A stretch of DNA of 64,000 nt from Plasmodiophora brassicae (GCA_039704465.1 JASFAU010000005.1:930001-994000); one strand, 5' to 3'; counted from the stretch's first letter, positions 22,299-35,653 are shown. Numbers and translations are program-made. Notes: generated by a model from the sequence alone, not told the origin.

Positions 22299-22596
22299 TG
22301 GCCATTCAGCGTGTGCACGCCTACAGCTGCGAGTACTCGCTGCCGACGGTGGTGAAAGTCATTGCTGGCGTTAATGTCGCATCGGCGATCCAATCGTGCG
22401 TGCCCTCACACAGATGCACGAACTTGACCAAAACATGATGAAGAGACCAACTGGAGTGGTTGAAAGGACTCCCGAAGAGTATGGTGACATGGTGCATCAG
22501 TGCTTCCTTCTACCTGACCGTCAGCATGACCGCCGTATTGGAAACAGCCGACTCCTCGCAAAGCTCGCCTTGTTGCTGCCCCCTGTTTTAGTTTGA
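22299..22596 (+). pseudogene. Decayed four-TM copy (relic 2)
   Basis: Starts with MAIQRVHAYSCEYSLPTVVKVIAGV, clearly related to the family start MAIQRSNTCCCGCSLPTAM in copy 3. Only one of the Cys cluster remains and the frame closes soon after. Downstream fragments in shifted frames (ISASFYLTVSMTAVL; IGNSRLLAKLALLL) recall helix 2/3 of copy 3 (VGIVYLVAVLNKSMVFAKIAIA). Upstream bases (GCTGTCATGGCCATTCAGCG) also match the copy 3 start context. Frameshifts make a working four-helix protein unlikely. Confidence 0.65.
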
Positions 22597-22801
22597 TAAC
22601 GCAATTGAGACCTTCGGCTGTCAATACTGCTGTTAGTTCGAGACGCCCGCATTCTGCTCCAGCTCTGCTGTGTGCCGGTTTTAGAAACGGCGACAAGGGA
22701 GCATGGGCCCGTCAGTTGGGCCTCGCTATTTCTGGGCTGAGGCCGACTGTGGCACGATTGCCTCATGAGGGCATTTCTCATCAACGTGCGCGGCTGTTGT
22801 C

Positions 22802-23278
22802 ATGGCGATTCAGCGATCTAACACATGCTGCTGCGGGTGCTCGCTGCCAACTGCGATGGTGATCTTTGGGGTCGTCACCATCCTTGTCGGCCTATTGGAG
22901 GTGTTTCTTGTTGCGTCGCCGCATCTGCTGCCGGCCGATCGCCTGTCGAAAGAGCAGCGGGAGCGGTTGGACAACATTCCGAACTACAACACAGCGCTGC
23001 TAATCAGGGCAGCTATCCACCTGGCTGTCGGTATCGTGTACCTGGTCGCTGTACTCAACAAGTCTATGGTCTTTGCCAAGATAGCTATTGCCGCCGACGT
23101 CATCTCGATTGTGTTTGAGTTGGCCACCAAGTACATGTGGATGCACCTGTACGTCAACATCCTCACCATGGCCATCAAGGTCTACTTCTGCTACATCGTA
23201 TGGTCGTACCACGAGATGCTGAAGGAGCAGCAGCAGTGTTCCCTGCCAGCGCCTTCCGCCCCAGGTTACCGCTACTGA
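22802..23278 (+). CDS. Four-TM family protein, array copy 3
   Basis: Intronless, 158 residues, MAIQRSNTCCCGCSLPTAM start. Four helices with NYNTALLIRAAIHLAVGIVYLVAVLNKSMVFAKIAIAADV in the middle and VYFCYIVWSYHEMLKEQQQ near the C-terminus, ending GYRY. It is the best match to both the decayed relic 2 upstream and copy 4 at 31.5 kb. Function unknown. Confidence 0.85.
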   Translation: MAIQRSNTCCCGCSLPTAMVIFGVVTILVGLLEVFLVASPHLLPADRLSKEQRERLDNIPNYNTALLIRAAIHLAVGIVYLVAVLNKSMVFAKIAIAADVISIVFELATKYMWMHLYVNILTMAIKVYFCYIVWSYHEMLKEQQQCSLPAPSAPGYRY

Positions 23279-23575
23279 GACCTGCACCGAGCAATACAAC
23301 ATCTGTGTGTTCCTACTGTACGGCAGCACTGCTGTTTATCCTTGCCCTGACAGCCTGTGGTGGCGGCGAGTCGTACAACTGCCGGGAGCCCGGGACAGAG
23401 CGGTTTTGAACGTTTGGTTCGTGTGCTGTGCTTCACAGGGCCGCATTCAACGTTCCCCAAGGCAAGCAGCGCGGTTCGGGTAGTTGGCACAGTCATCGAG
23501 ACATGCTGTCCAGGGCGGGGGTTCGCGTTGCGTCCAGGCGGGCGCGCTTCAGCAAGTTGATCGGCGCGCAGTTCG
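23279..23575. other. Intergenic
   Basis: About 300 bases between four-TM copy 3 and the carbonic anhydrase start. No gene supported; an unseen 5' exon of the carbonic anhydrase could lie here. Confidence 0.4.
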
Positions 23576-24656
23576 ATGAATCGGGCGGGTTCAGCAAGGA
23601 GGTCAGGCGGCAACGGCCCGAATCCGGACGTCGACGGCGTACTGAACGTCTGTCAGTTCGGCGGGTTCAACGAGATCTTCGAAGGCAACCGACGCTGGAT
23701 CGAAAGTCGCGACCCCTCGTTCTTCGCCATGCATGCAGAGAGCCAGGCCCCTCGGTACCTGTGGATCGGGTGCTCTGACAGCCGAGGTGACGAAGGGGTA
23801 TCGTGTGCCCAGCGACCTTCTGATATGCTCCGCCCACAGTTTCAGCTCAGAACATCACTGGCCTCACCACTGGGCAGGTGTTCGTCCACCGCAACATCGC
23901 CAACACGGTCATCGTCACCGATACCAGCATGCTCTCCGGTAATGCAGTGTAGGAGGGGGGTCGCCTTGCGACCTTGGCTGATGCCCTGTTTCGTCACAGT
24001 GCTGGAGTACGCCGTATGCGCTCTCAAGGTCCCCCACATCATCGGTGAGTCCAGCGGTCCTGTCTACGCCTGCGCGTCTTCTGATCACAATGATCGGCGT
24101 CAGTTTGCGGTCACTATGGCTGCGGAGGCGTGCAGGCCGCTTTGGAGAAGGCAGGCGCTGACCCGGCGTCGAACTGGCTGCTCGTCGCTGACCGAATCCC
24201 ATTGGCAGCATGACGAGGGGACCCTAAGCAACTGGCTGTGCAATATTCGAGATGTGCATCGCGTCCATCGCAAGGAGATCGAGGCGATCGGCGATGATCG
24301 AGGTAACGCTTGCTGGACTCGATGGGAGCAGCAGGCTCACAGAGGGATCGTCCAGAATTGCAGGTGCGACGCCTGGTCGAACTCAACGTCAAAGAGCAAT
24401 GCATCAACCTGTAGGCCACCTGTCCGCTGAGCGCCGACCTCGAAACGGTTCAGGAACGGATGCCTACCCATGTAGGTTGAAAACGGCGACCGTCCAGCGA
24501 AGCCTGCGGGAGACGGGCATGCCGCACGTGCACGGCATGGTGTACGACATCCAGGACGGCGTCCTCAAGGAATTGCAGATCGATTTCCGGTCGATCATGG
24601 GGAACCTCGCCGACGTCTACTCCCTCTATGCGCACATGCACGAGACCAACGAATGA
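23576..24656 (+). CDS. Beta-class carbonic anhydrase (exon 4 model uncertain)
   Basis: Interconverts CO2 and bicarbonate. The zinc ligands and dyad are present: CSDSR (end of exon 1) and HYGCGG (exon 4), with FVHRNIAN and TVIVTDTSMLSVLEYAV between, and VELNVKEQCINL and VHGMVYDIQDGVLKEL at the C-terminus. Exons 23576-23786, 23846-23938, 24000-24044, then 24104 onward. From HYGCGG to the WLCNIRDVHR segment the frames do not join with a normal intron: either a 79-base intron removes the usual VQAALEK helix, a 25-base intron is used, or there is a frameshift. Later introns (after DDR and after INL) are normal. The N-terminus is provisional. Confidence 0.8.
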
Positions 24657-24752
24657 CGGGACATGTTCCCTGTACGCCAGTGTTTCCCCTATTGAATGTA
24701 AATCGGGCACTCATCCCATTGCGACGCGTGTCTGTGTGTTCGAAAGGGAGAT

Positions 24753-27531
<2,779 letters not shown>

Positions 27532-28073
27532 GGTCGTTTGGGCGGGCAGGTCCTGCCTGTCCGCCACGGCGTCCGCAGCTGCAACGCACACACTGCTGGC
27601 GGAGTGTATTTTTAGTCGGCGGGGCGCCCTCCCTGACCTGTTTGGACTTTGGCCACTGAGTCCCTGGTTGGCGGCTGGCCTGCCTGAGAGAACGACCCAC
27701 GCCTGTGCCGGTTCCATCTCTGCACCGGCTCCAGCACTGCTGCGTGCAATGAAGAGCGGGCTGTGGGGTGCTCCTGGTTCGGCTGCCCCTGTTGCATTCA
27801 GTGCAACCCCCCGGGGCACCTTTGTCGCCTCGATGAAGTCGGACTCGGAGGCGGCGATTCTAAATTGGGGACGGGCCGGTCCCGTAATGGTGGTGGTACG
27901 CGATGGATGCCAGCCGCAGGCTTCATAGTACAATCATCTTGCCATATCTATAATGACAGCTTCAGCAGCAGAGCCCAAGCGGTAGGCCTGCACAGGCATT
28001 GATGCTGCATGTTCGCGGCTGACGACGGTCGCTGGACAGGTTGAACCCGGCATCGTTTCCGCAACTGAATGCC
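27532..28073. other. Divergent promoter region
   Basis: About 540 bases between ProRS (-) and the hypothetical at 28074 (+). Open frames on both strands look compositional; none is supported. Confidence 0.4.
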
Positions 28074-28559
28074 ATGCTCAAGGCAGGACCGCGACCCGTT
28101 CCGCGTCGACATACACTGCATGAACGTGCTCCGGCATTGCCAGTAGACGCGATGCTGGCCCGCCCCGCGATCTCCAGCCAAAGGAGACGCGCGCCGACAG
28201 TCGAACATCTAGCCGCCAGGCACGCTGCTGCAAGGGCGGGCCATGAACCGCACCTTCCGACCATAGTCGACGATGACAAACCTGATCGTTCCAGCGCGGG
28301 GAAGGCGCCGCCAACGTCAGCCCCAGCCTCGCCAGCAGAACGCGATGCAATTGAACAAGACATTGGAGTCGCGGGCGACCGTGATGACGGCCATGTTAGT
28401 GCAAAGGTATCGTCGACGTCGACAATTGGTCGCGACGCGACTGCTGAAGGACGAGGCGAAGTCGCGTGCAATCGTGCTGAAATCGTGCCGGTATTGCCGA
28501 TCGTCGCCCTTGTTCGCCAGTTGCTGGACGTGTTCCGGCAGTACTTTCTATGGCACTGA
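28074..28559 (+). CDS. Hypothetical protein, mostly disordered
   Basis: A 161-codon frame starting MLKAGPRPVPRRH, rich in Ala, Arg, Pro and Asp, ending in a short amphipathic or hydrophobic helix (VPVLPIVALVRQLLDVFRQYFLW). The opposite strand is also open, so coding sense is not certain. No domain recognised. The hydrophobic end could be a tail anchor or peripheral membrane helix (inference). Confidence 0.35.
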   Translation: MLKAGPRPVPRRHTLHERAPALPVDAMLARPAISSQRRRAPTVEHLAARHAAARAGHEPHLPTIVDDDKPDRSSAGKAPPTSAPASPAERDAIEQDIGVAGDRDDGHVSAKVSSTSTIGRDATAEGRGEVACNRAEIVPVLPIVALVRQLLDVFRQYFLWH

Positions 28560-28924
28560 ATTGGGCATGTGTCGAGCGCATGCCCAACGTAATACATTGC
28601 CAACGGCAGACGGGAGCTCGGAACAGGATCGCGTCAGGCGACGGTCGCTCCGTTCCTGGGCAGGACTGCAGCTATGTGCATAGCCCTCCTGCAGGGTGCA
28701 CACTGACAATCACCTGATACGCCAGACGTGACTGCGCAGGCGACGATCAAGACCGTCGCGTAAAAGGCTGACAAATGCTGGTCCCTGCGTAGCGATGGCG
28801 CCGGGAGCCAGCGGCCGACAAGCCGGATGCGCTGTCATGTGGGCGACACGTACGACGGACGCGGTCCGGACGACGACAACGACGAAGGTGGCCGCGGCGG
28901 CGTTTTGTGGCGGTCTGTCGAGTG
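28560..28924. other. Intergenic
   Basis: About 365 bases upstream of CCZ1; presumed promoter, no gene supported. Confidence 0.45.
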
Positions 28925-30674
28925 ATGCCGACGGCGACCATCGTCGGCCTGTTCCTCGCCTGCCCGCGTCTGTCGCGCAGCGAGGACGACGAGGTCGCCA
29001 AGATCGTCGCGTTCCACCCGGCGGCGACGCCGGCCGCCGAGCAGTGCCGGCTGCAGGGGCTCGTCGAGGCCACGCAGCACTTCGCCAGGTTCGTTCGTCG
29101 GGCGAAGAAGGGGGCGGCGTCGGCGCCGGTCTGATTGCGGAACCAGGGAGTTTCACGCGCACGTCCCGTGCGATTCGATCGAGTATCGCGATCACAAGTT
29201 CGCGGTAGTCGACGCGGCCGATGGCCTGCACCTGGCGCTGGTCGTCCAGCATGGGCACGATTGCCTCGCCGACATGCACGTCGTGCTGAGGCATTGCCTC
29301 GGCCTCATGCAGGTTGCAACAGGAAACTCGCTCCCATCATCGCCACGATCTCACGTACGGTGTGGGGTGCCCAGATGCTGCATGGGCCCATCAACCAAGC
29401 GCTCGATGACGAATGTGGAGTCGATGACCTCAGGCGGGGTGCACAGCGGTTTCTCGACTGTTACGGCGCCTGCATCGACTTCGGTTCACCGGCCATCAAC
29501 GTTAGCGGAGAAGGTATTGGCCGGTCCGGCCATGCCCACTGGTCACGTGACGTCCCTGTGATCGTTGGCCGCCATTGTAGGGCTGTCGTACATGTCTGTG
29601 GATCGCCTGATCTACTGCGCCCTACAGTGCATGATCAATCGCGTCGAGTGCGGTGACGATAATAAGTGTACGTATGGGGAACCTGCGATGCGTTGTCAGT
29701 CCCCGCGTCGCATGCTGACCGCCCGTAACACAGCTGGCGAGTTCCTGTGCGTGTTGTACGCAGGACGATTGCTCTGGAGTGCCCTGCCTGATCCGACTTG
29801 CAACCTTCTACTGTGCGGTCTGGAGCAGAAGCAGTACTCTGCCATTCGTGACGAGTACTGCAAGGCTCTGCCATCGGGGTCGTACGTTGTATGCTAGTGC
29901 CGGCATGCGACGTTTAACAGCCCACGACAGGTCCGACTCGAAGAAACAGTTCTGGGTCTTCTCGGCGGCACTGCCTTCCTCAGATGGATCTGAGCGATAC
30001 CAACGTCGCCAAGTCGTTGTCGTACGGGTTGGTGTCGTTCGGCAAACAGATCTGCTTCTCCGTTATATTGTCTTATAACTAGTACGCGTCGTGCAGCATA
30101 ATCAGCTCTGTATATATTTTCGCGCCGATAGCCACGACGTCGAAGTGGCGCGTCGTGTCCTGACCGACCTTGACCTGCTGCCGCTGTGTTCACAGTTGAT
30201 GAATTATGCTAAGCGCCGGTACCTCCACTCGCGTCAACCGTGTCAGGCTGTTCCTGACCGCAGCGGCATGTTGCAGGTCGGTTTCAGAAGCGGTTCGATT
30301 CATATACTATAATGGCGTCAACCTGGCGATTAAGAGCAGCGTCCACGCGGGCACGCTGGACCCTAAATGGTCTCCGCAGTGCTTCGTTGTCATACGAGCC
30401 ATGCAACGTGCGTTCAGCAGTCGAAACGCTCCGGTCGAGATCACCCTGCAGAGTCAGTGCTCCCGCTGGGTCATCGGGAAACGCTTCCCCGTCACCGACC
30501 GCACCTATTTCATCATCGTCAACGACCCCACCAACGACATCGACCAAATCGAACGTCAGTACTCCAGGTCCGCATGTCGCACGCCGGCCCACCCCCTCTC
30601 ACACGTTGTGTGCACCATCAGGCGAAGTCAACAAACTGGAGCACACGACGCTCTCCAGCATATGTCTAATATGA
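28925..30674 (+). CDS. CCZ1: Vacuolar fusion protein CCZ1
   Basis: Nine exons (28925-29088, 29147-29312, 29375-29513, 29581-29667, 29734-29888, 29921-30081, 30132-30218, 30277-30554, 30622-30674) sum to 430 codons. With MON1 it forms the GEF that activates Rab7 on late endosomes (family knowledge). Matching segments: an N-terminal longin-like strand (VGLFLACPRLSRSEDDEVAKIVAFHP), GLVEATQHFAR, VLYAGRLLWSAL, and FIYYNGVNLAIKSSVH, which aligns with human FIYFNHMNLAEKSTVH. The tail EVNKLEHTTLSSICLI resembles human EVKKLCATQFNNIFFLD. The 29889-29920 intron is only about 32 bases and is the weakest junction. Confidence 0.88.
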
Positions 30675-30855
30675 ACAATGTACATAGCCGGTATATATGC
30701 GATTGACGGCAGGTGTGATGTGTGGCACGGTAATTGCATGTGAGCAAGGTACCCACCGGCCGAAGTACCTATTATAGTGCGACTGCGAGCCAGTGCGGAG
30801 TTGGGAACGCGCGGTGGGGCCATACTGCCAAATTGGGGCGTCTCGCGTTGTGACC

Positions 30856-31433
30856 ATGGGCGACGTCACCGCCGACGAGTTCGACAACAGGAACGTGGCG
30901 TTCCTGAACGGCAAAGGCTTCTGGGTCTTCTACATCGCGACGATCCTCGTGTTCCGGTACCTGCTGTTCGCCATCCCGATCCTGCATTGGCGGCACTGCG
31001 CGTGGACCGTCGTCCATCAGATCCATACCGCGGTGCGTTTGGAGTGAAACCCATTATGCAGCCGGTTCGTGTGGATGATGCGTGCACAGGTGACGTTCCT
31101 GTTGTTCCACTGGAACAAGGGGTCGCCTGTGGCGGAAGACCAGGGCGTGTACGACGAGGAGACGTTCTGGGAGCAGATCGATCGGGGTACGCAGTACACG
31201 ACGAACAGGAAATTCTTGACCATCCTGCCCGTCATCGTGTACGTACCCTCGTGCGTTACGAACCGTGCTTGGTCCTTATTCGTCCATGTCGTTGCAGATT
31301 TCTGCTCGCATCGTACGAGAGCGGGTGGAATGTCGACCTGGTCGTGGCCAACACGATCTCGCTGGCCATCATCCTGATCGCCAAGAGCCCGTACATGCAC
31401 CGCGTTCGAATACTGGGAATCAACAAAGACTAG
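30856..31433 (+). CDS. ORMDL: ORMDL family regulator of sphingolipid synthesis
   Basis: Exons 30856-31032, 31090-31238 and 31298-31433 give 153 residues, the usual ORMDL length. ORMDL proteins sit in the ER membrane and inhibit serine palmitoyltransferase in response to ceramide (family knowledge). Matches: RNVAFLNGKGFWVFYIATI at the N-terminus, HCAWTVVHQIH, TFLLFHWNKGSPVAEDQG, EETFWEQIDRGTQYTTNRKFLTILPVIVF, and the near-invariant C-terminus HRVRILGINKD. It lies 180 bases downstream of CCZ1 on the same strand and converges with four-TM copy 4. Confidence 0.95.
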
Positions 31434-31494
31434 AGGGGCAGTCACTGTTCTTTGTGAGGTACGAACGTGAACGATGTATAGAATACGTAAGGTG

Positions 31495-31983
31495 TCAGGG
31501 GCGGTACCCAGCCATGCCGACGCTGGTAGCGGGCATTGCAGACGCCGGCATTGTAATCTTGTCCTCTTCCTTCAGCAGCTCATGGAACGACCAGGCGATG
31601 TAGCAGAAGTACGCGTTGATGACGAGCATGATCCCGCGGCCCCAGTAGAAGCGGACAATGATGAGGGCCAGGTCCATGATGATCGAAAGGGATACCGCGA
31701 ATATTGCGACCTTGGCGAAGAATGCGCTCTTTGACAGTGCAGCGGTCAGGAACACGATGCCGACAACCAGGTGGACGGCGCCGCCGACCGACATCATCGT
31801 CTTGTAGTCCGGGTTGTTACTGAAGAAGTCCTTGTGCTCTTTCGACATCCAGTCCTGCGGCATCGGAAACGCCGCCGTCGACAGCATGACGATGCCCATG
31901 ATCAGGTTCAGGGCCGCAAACAGGCTCATCCCCGTCGACAGCGTGTATCCGCATCCGCACGACTGCGCGCGCTTGCTCGGCAT
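31495..31983 (-). CDS. Four-TM family protein, dispersed copy 4
   Basis: Intronless, 162 residues, opposite strand to the array. It starts MPSKRAQSCGCGYTLSTGM (a MVVV extension 4 codons upstream is possible). It shares the family plan: four helices, PDYKTMMSVGGAVHLVVGIVFLTAALSKSAFFAKVAIF, and the tail AYFCYIAWSFHELLKEE...AGYRP. Divergent but clearly related to copies 1-3 about 8 kb away. Confidence 0.85.
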   Translation of the reverse strand: MPSKRAQSCGCGYTLSTGMSLFAALNLIMGIVMLSTAAFPMPQDWMSKEHKDFFSNNPDYKTMMSVGGAVHLVVGIVFLTAALSKSAFFAKVAIFAVSLSIIMDLALIIVRFYWGRGIMLVINAYFCYIAWSFHELLKEEDKITMPASAMPATSVGMAGYRP

Positions 31984-32501
31984 AACAACAACCATCCTGG
32001 CAGCCGACGTCCACGAAAAAAGTGGGCCCCGCACCCGTTGTTGAGGCCTTGAGGGCAGCACGGCTCGGCTTCAGCCGGATCGGGTCCAGGAACAATCCAC
32101 TTGAGGTTCCCGTGGCCATTTTGTCCGTGAGGCAGACGGGGGGTCGGGTCGGTGCAAACCCGCCCCCGATCCGATAAACCCCGCACTGGTGGCGGTGGTG
32201 ATGTTGCAGCATCCGTCCCGATAGCCCTTCCCCGGCCGTGTTGACTGCAGGCGCCCATATAATGTTCTGCCTGAACGCGAACGACCCGGTTTCACAGGTC
32301 GGAACGGGTGAATGCGACGAAAACTGTCGCGGTCGTTCTCGTATTTTTAGCGACGTGGACACGGGCGATGCAGTGCTAGTCGTCGCCGTCGCCGTTGTTG
32401 CTGTCAGCTGCTCCAGATCGGCAGGTGTCAGGGGGCGTGGGTCGCGTCTGTCACTGACTCACTGCTTCCTGTATCGAAAGGTCGGGCGTCGGCTCGTTGC
32501 G
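31984..32501. other. Divergent region, possible N-terminal extension of next gene
   Basis: About 520 bases between copy 4 (-) and the seven-TM gene (+). An in-frame ATG at 32262 would extend the next protein by 80 residues, with a hydrophobic stretch AVLVVAVAVVAV; support is weak. Confidence 0.4.
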
Positions 32502-33714
32502 ATGCTGGACGACGACGCATCGGGGTCCTGGCCGCAGCCGCTGCTCGGCGTCGGCACCGAATCGCACGGCGCGCACGCGTCGCGCGCCTCAGGGCCGAAA
32601 TACCGCCTATCGTCGTCCGGGCGCCTGTTCCTCGCCGTCGTTGTCGCCGAAAGCGTGCTCGTCGCCGCGGAACGCCTGTTCACCGACGTCGTCTGGAAGC
32701 TGCCGACCGCTGCGTCCCACGGGCGCCTTGACTCCAGCGGCAACTGGTGGTTCTTCCTCTGCTTCTTGTGCGCGCGTCCCCCCTGAATGAACGATTCGTG
32801 GTGAGATCTGATTCTCGGGGCAGGATAAGCGCGTTGTACAACGTCCTGTTCGCGTTTGATGCTGTGCTGAACGAATCGAGACACGCGCTGTTCGCCTGCC
32901 TGGCGTCGTCGGCGCTGTTATCCGCTCGCGCCGTTGTCGAGTTCGCCTACAAGGAGTCGGCGTGTGCCAGCGCGGACATCAACTGGATCTGCATACCGGG
33001 CCTCATTGAGATCATCGCGTACCAGGTGTTCCTGATCAGCCTGGGCCTGGGCAGCGTCATCAGCCAGATGGGGTTCCGCTTCTACCGCATCGTCGGCGCC
33101 GACCTGGCTCTTCGCGAGATCTACGAGCGATACGCGCAGTTCGTCACATTGTTCAGGTTGAATCAGGTCAGGTCGCTGCTGCTGTTAGACCTGAATGTTA
33201 CCCTGACGGGTGTGCCCAACAGCAACTGACGTTGCTGGCGTTCTGCACCGCGTTGTTCTTTGCGACATCCGCGTTCCAGGTCGTCATGGCCGTGTTGTTC
33301 CTGGCGGTCGAGTGCGCCTGGGAGTTTACCGTTGTCGTTGCCGTTCACAACGAGGACGCTATGCTGACTAGGGTGTCATCGTTTGCGTCGCTCGCTGTCC
33401 CCGTCTACCTGGTATCCCTATTGGTGGTCCTATCTGGGGAACCGTTCTTCTACGACGGCCTGATGCTGTTCAAGATCTTCGCATTCGTTGTGCTCAGCAT
33501 CTGCGCCCGCGCCGTTGTCGTGTACTGCGCCAACCGCCTACAGTCGACGTATGGGCAAGGTTTCCGGTCGCGTATCCTTCCGAAACTGAACCTGCTGGCG
33601 CTGGCACTGCCCATTCGGACGCCAAGTATCGGCCTGAACGGGTTCGTTGCGCTCCATAATGAAGACAGTCAGCAGGAGCAACATTCGCAACAGCCTCCGC
33701 CTGGCGATCTATAA
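32502..33714 (+). CDS. Putative seven-TM membrane protein
   Basis: Exons 32502-32767, 32824-33166 and 33223-33714 join in frame to 366 residues. Seven hydrophobic helices can be counted: LFLAVVVAESVLVAAERL; WWFFLCFLISALYNVLFAF; ALFACLASSALLSARAVVEF; a helix around IEIIAYQVFLISLGLGSV; a long Leu/Ala/Phe helix after LTLLAFCTALFF; SLAVPVYLVSLLVVL; FKIFAFVVLSICARAVVVY. The C-terminus is a short Gln/His-rich tail. No GPCR or transporter signature recognised. Splicing across helix 2 creates a continuous hydrophobic stretch, which supports the model. Confidence 0.68.
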
Positions 33715-33794
33715 GGTTACAATGACCAGGATGCTGTCCGATAAACCTAGCTCGACGAATCATATTATTTCAAACGCATGGGTCCTTTGCGTTT

Positions 33795-35653
33795 TTACTT
33801 TACGACTTGCATGCTCGCCCGGTTAATGCGGATCTTCTGTGGAGCATGCTGTTCGTCCTCCTCGTCACCGAAGTCACTCGGGATCGTGTCGAACGGGCCG
33901 ACCGCCTCTCGCGGGCCGTATGGCGCATAGATGGTGACCAACTGTCGCACGCGACTGAACAGCGGCTCCGACTTGGGCGGATCACCCTGTATCGCTTCGG
34001 GAGGCCACGACAGGGACTGATTATCGAACATCTCAGACCTATGCGAAGAGGCCGTCAGACACATTCAATGGACATTCAACGGCGCCCCCTGACCATTGCC
34101 CAATGCCTTCAATCCCGACACCAAGCAGAAGACTGTGGTCGCATGCCGGAGACCACCAGCTGGGGAGATTACTGGCAGAAGGTGGCGGTTCTCGCATGAT
34201 GAGCGATTCCAGGTCGGGGTTGACCAGAACCCGTGTGCGAAGTTGGTTCATGAGCGACAGCCGTTTCCTGAACTTCTTGGCGACGACATGGGTCATGGGT
34301 TCCTCGGTGGACGATGGGCGACAGGGCGGTGGCGGGGGTCCTGGAACAGGGAGGACCCCAGGAGCCATCCGCGCTGATTCTTCGCAGAACGACTGGAACA
34401 CCTTGATCAGCGTCGAGTTACGCTTGTGGCGAAGGCCGTCTCGCCGTCGAACGTTCGACCAGTCCATCTGTCCAGTTACGGGATCACGGCAAACGCCATA
34501 GATCATCAGCGCGCGCATGAAATCGATTCGCTGACGTTTCGTGAACAATTGTGCACGATCCTCCACAAGGCGCCGTTTCTCGGGCCTCTTCAGCGTCCCC
34601 AGCGCCGACCCATTCGTTATCGGGACCCGGCCGGGTCCGTCTCCCGATGCTCCTTCGTTCAAGAGGCGATCCAGACGAGCCATGATGACATCGTCGCTTG
34701 GCGGCCATTCCAACTCCTTCGAAAACGGCAAACTCTCGTCGGATTTGATGGCGCTGATCTGTGTCCACCCATGACGGTGGGCACCAAGCACCAGTGCTCG
34801 GTCATCGTCGGGGGCCCATCCGGGCACCAGCGGCGGCAAGTCGCTTTCAAGCAGCACATCGTATCCGACCTGGTCGCGAAGAAACACCACCTCTTGCAGC
34901 AGATGCAGCGCACGAATTCGTCTGGCCCACTGGCCGGCCTGCTTTCGAAGTAGGCGCCATCCGGAAATCGCTTCGGGAACTTTCGCGGACGATGGTGCAA
35001 CGGACTCCAGGTACCTTCGCAGGGCACCTGGCGGACAGTGCTGATGCAACGCGCTCACGAACGCGCCGGTAAACTCCACGATTTCCTCCACCGTTCGTCT
35101 AACCAGTTCCGCACGTTCGCGTATGGCAACAGGTCGCATGTGCCCGACGTCCAAGAGTGCCCGTTGGAATCGATCGCGCTCCTGGACCGACCACGGCGAC
35201 GACAGGACATGCAACCCGCCCTGCACCCGTCCCCGATCAGCGCTGGACCGCGCCAGCAGAAAATACATCTCGTGAGCGGGAGCGCATCCCGATGTGCACG
35301 GCACCTGGATCAGGTCGCCCGATTCCAACGGGACTGGTGCACAGCCGACAGCGAAGATCAGCCCGTTGACGATGACGCCCGTTTTGCCCACGGCCGACAA
35401 CTCGAACCGCCTCAACCCGAAGTTGAACTGGACGATGGCGTGAATCCGCGCGATATCGCCGCAATCGCCCAAGTGCAAATCTGGACACCGCCGGCGATCA
35501 GCCTGTCGTTACCGGTGCGCTGGGACGATTCCGCGTACCGACGCCGCGTTTGTCGCCCTTGCCGAGCGACACCGACAGCTTTCGCACCGGATACGCCGGG
35601 CGGTCGCCGGCGATCGGCTGCAGGATCGCGAACGCCGGCGCCTGGGCCGCCAT
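33795..35653 (-). CDS. FHA-domain protein with SANT-like modules
   Basis: Exons 35653-35539, 35480-34094 and 34038-33795 sum to 582 codons. The N-terminal ~120 residues form an FHA phosphothreonine-binding domain of the forkhead-associated transcription-factor type: FAILQPIAG..AYPVRKLSVSLGK, VDLHLGDCGDIARIHAIVQFNF and FELSAVGKTGVIVNG. The usual 'SR.H' loop here reads AR-IH. Further on are Trp-containing helical modules resembling SANT/Myb repeats or CHD-remodeller helical domains: WSVQERDRFQRALLDVG, ALVLGAHRHGWTQISAI and HSLLLGVGIEGIGQWSEM. Both introns are 55-58 bases. Probably a nuclear chromatin or transcription regulator; the combination is not one I can name. Confidence 0.75.

Noticed and set aside
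27962..28603. Minus-strand 213-codon frame opposite the hypothetical at 28074
   Set aside because: Cys/Ser/Ala-rich with no domain; the plus frame is slightly more protein-like, though neither is strong.
30284..30592. Acidic minus-strand frame inside CCZ1
   Set aside because: The plus strand matches CCZ1 over the same bases, including splice-created C-terminal similarity; the minus frame is a shadow.
34039..35478. Reading the FHA gene as MCRS1
   Set aside because: MCRS1 has its FHA domain at the C-terminus; here it is N-terminal and followed by SANT-like modules.
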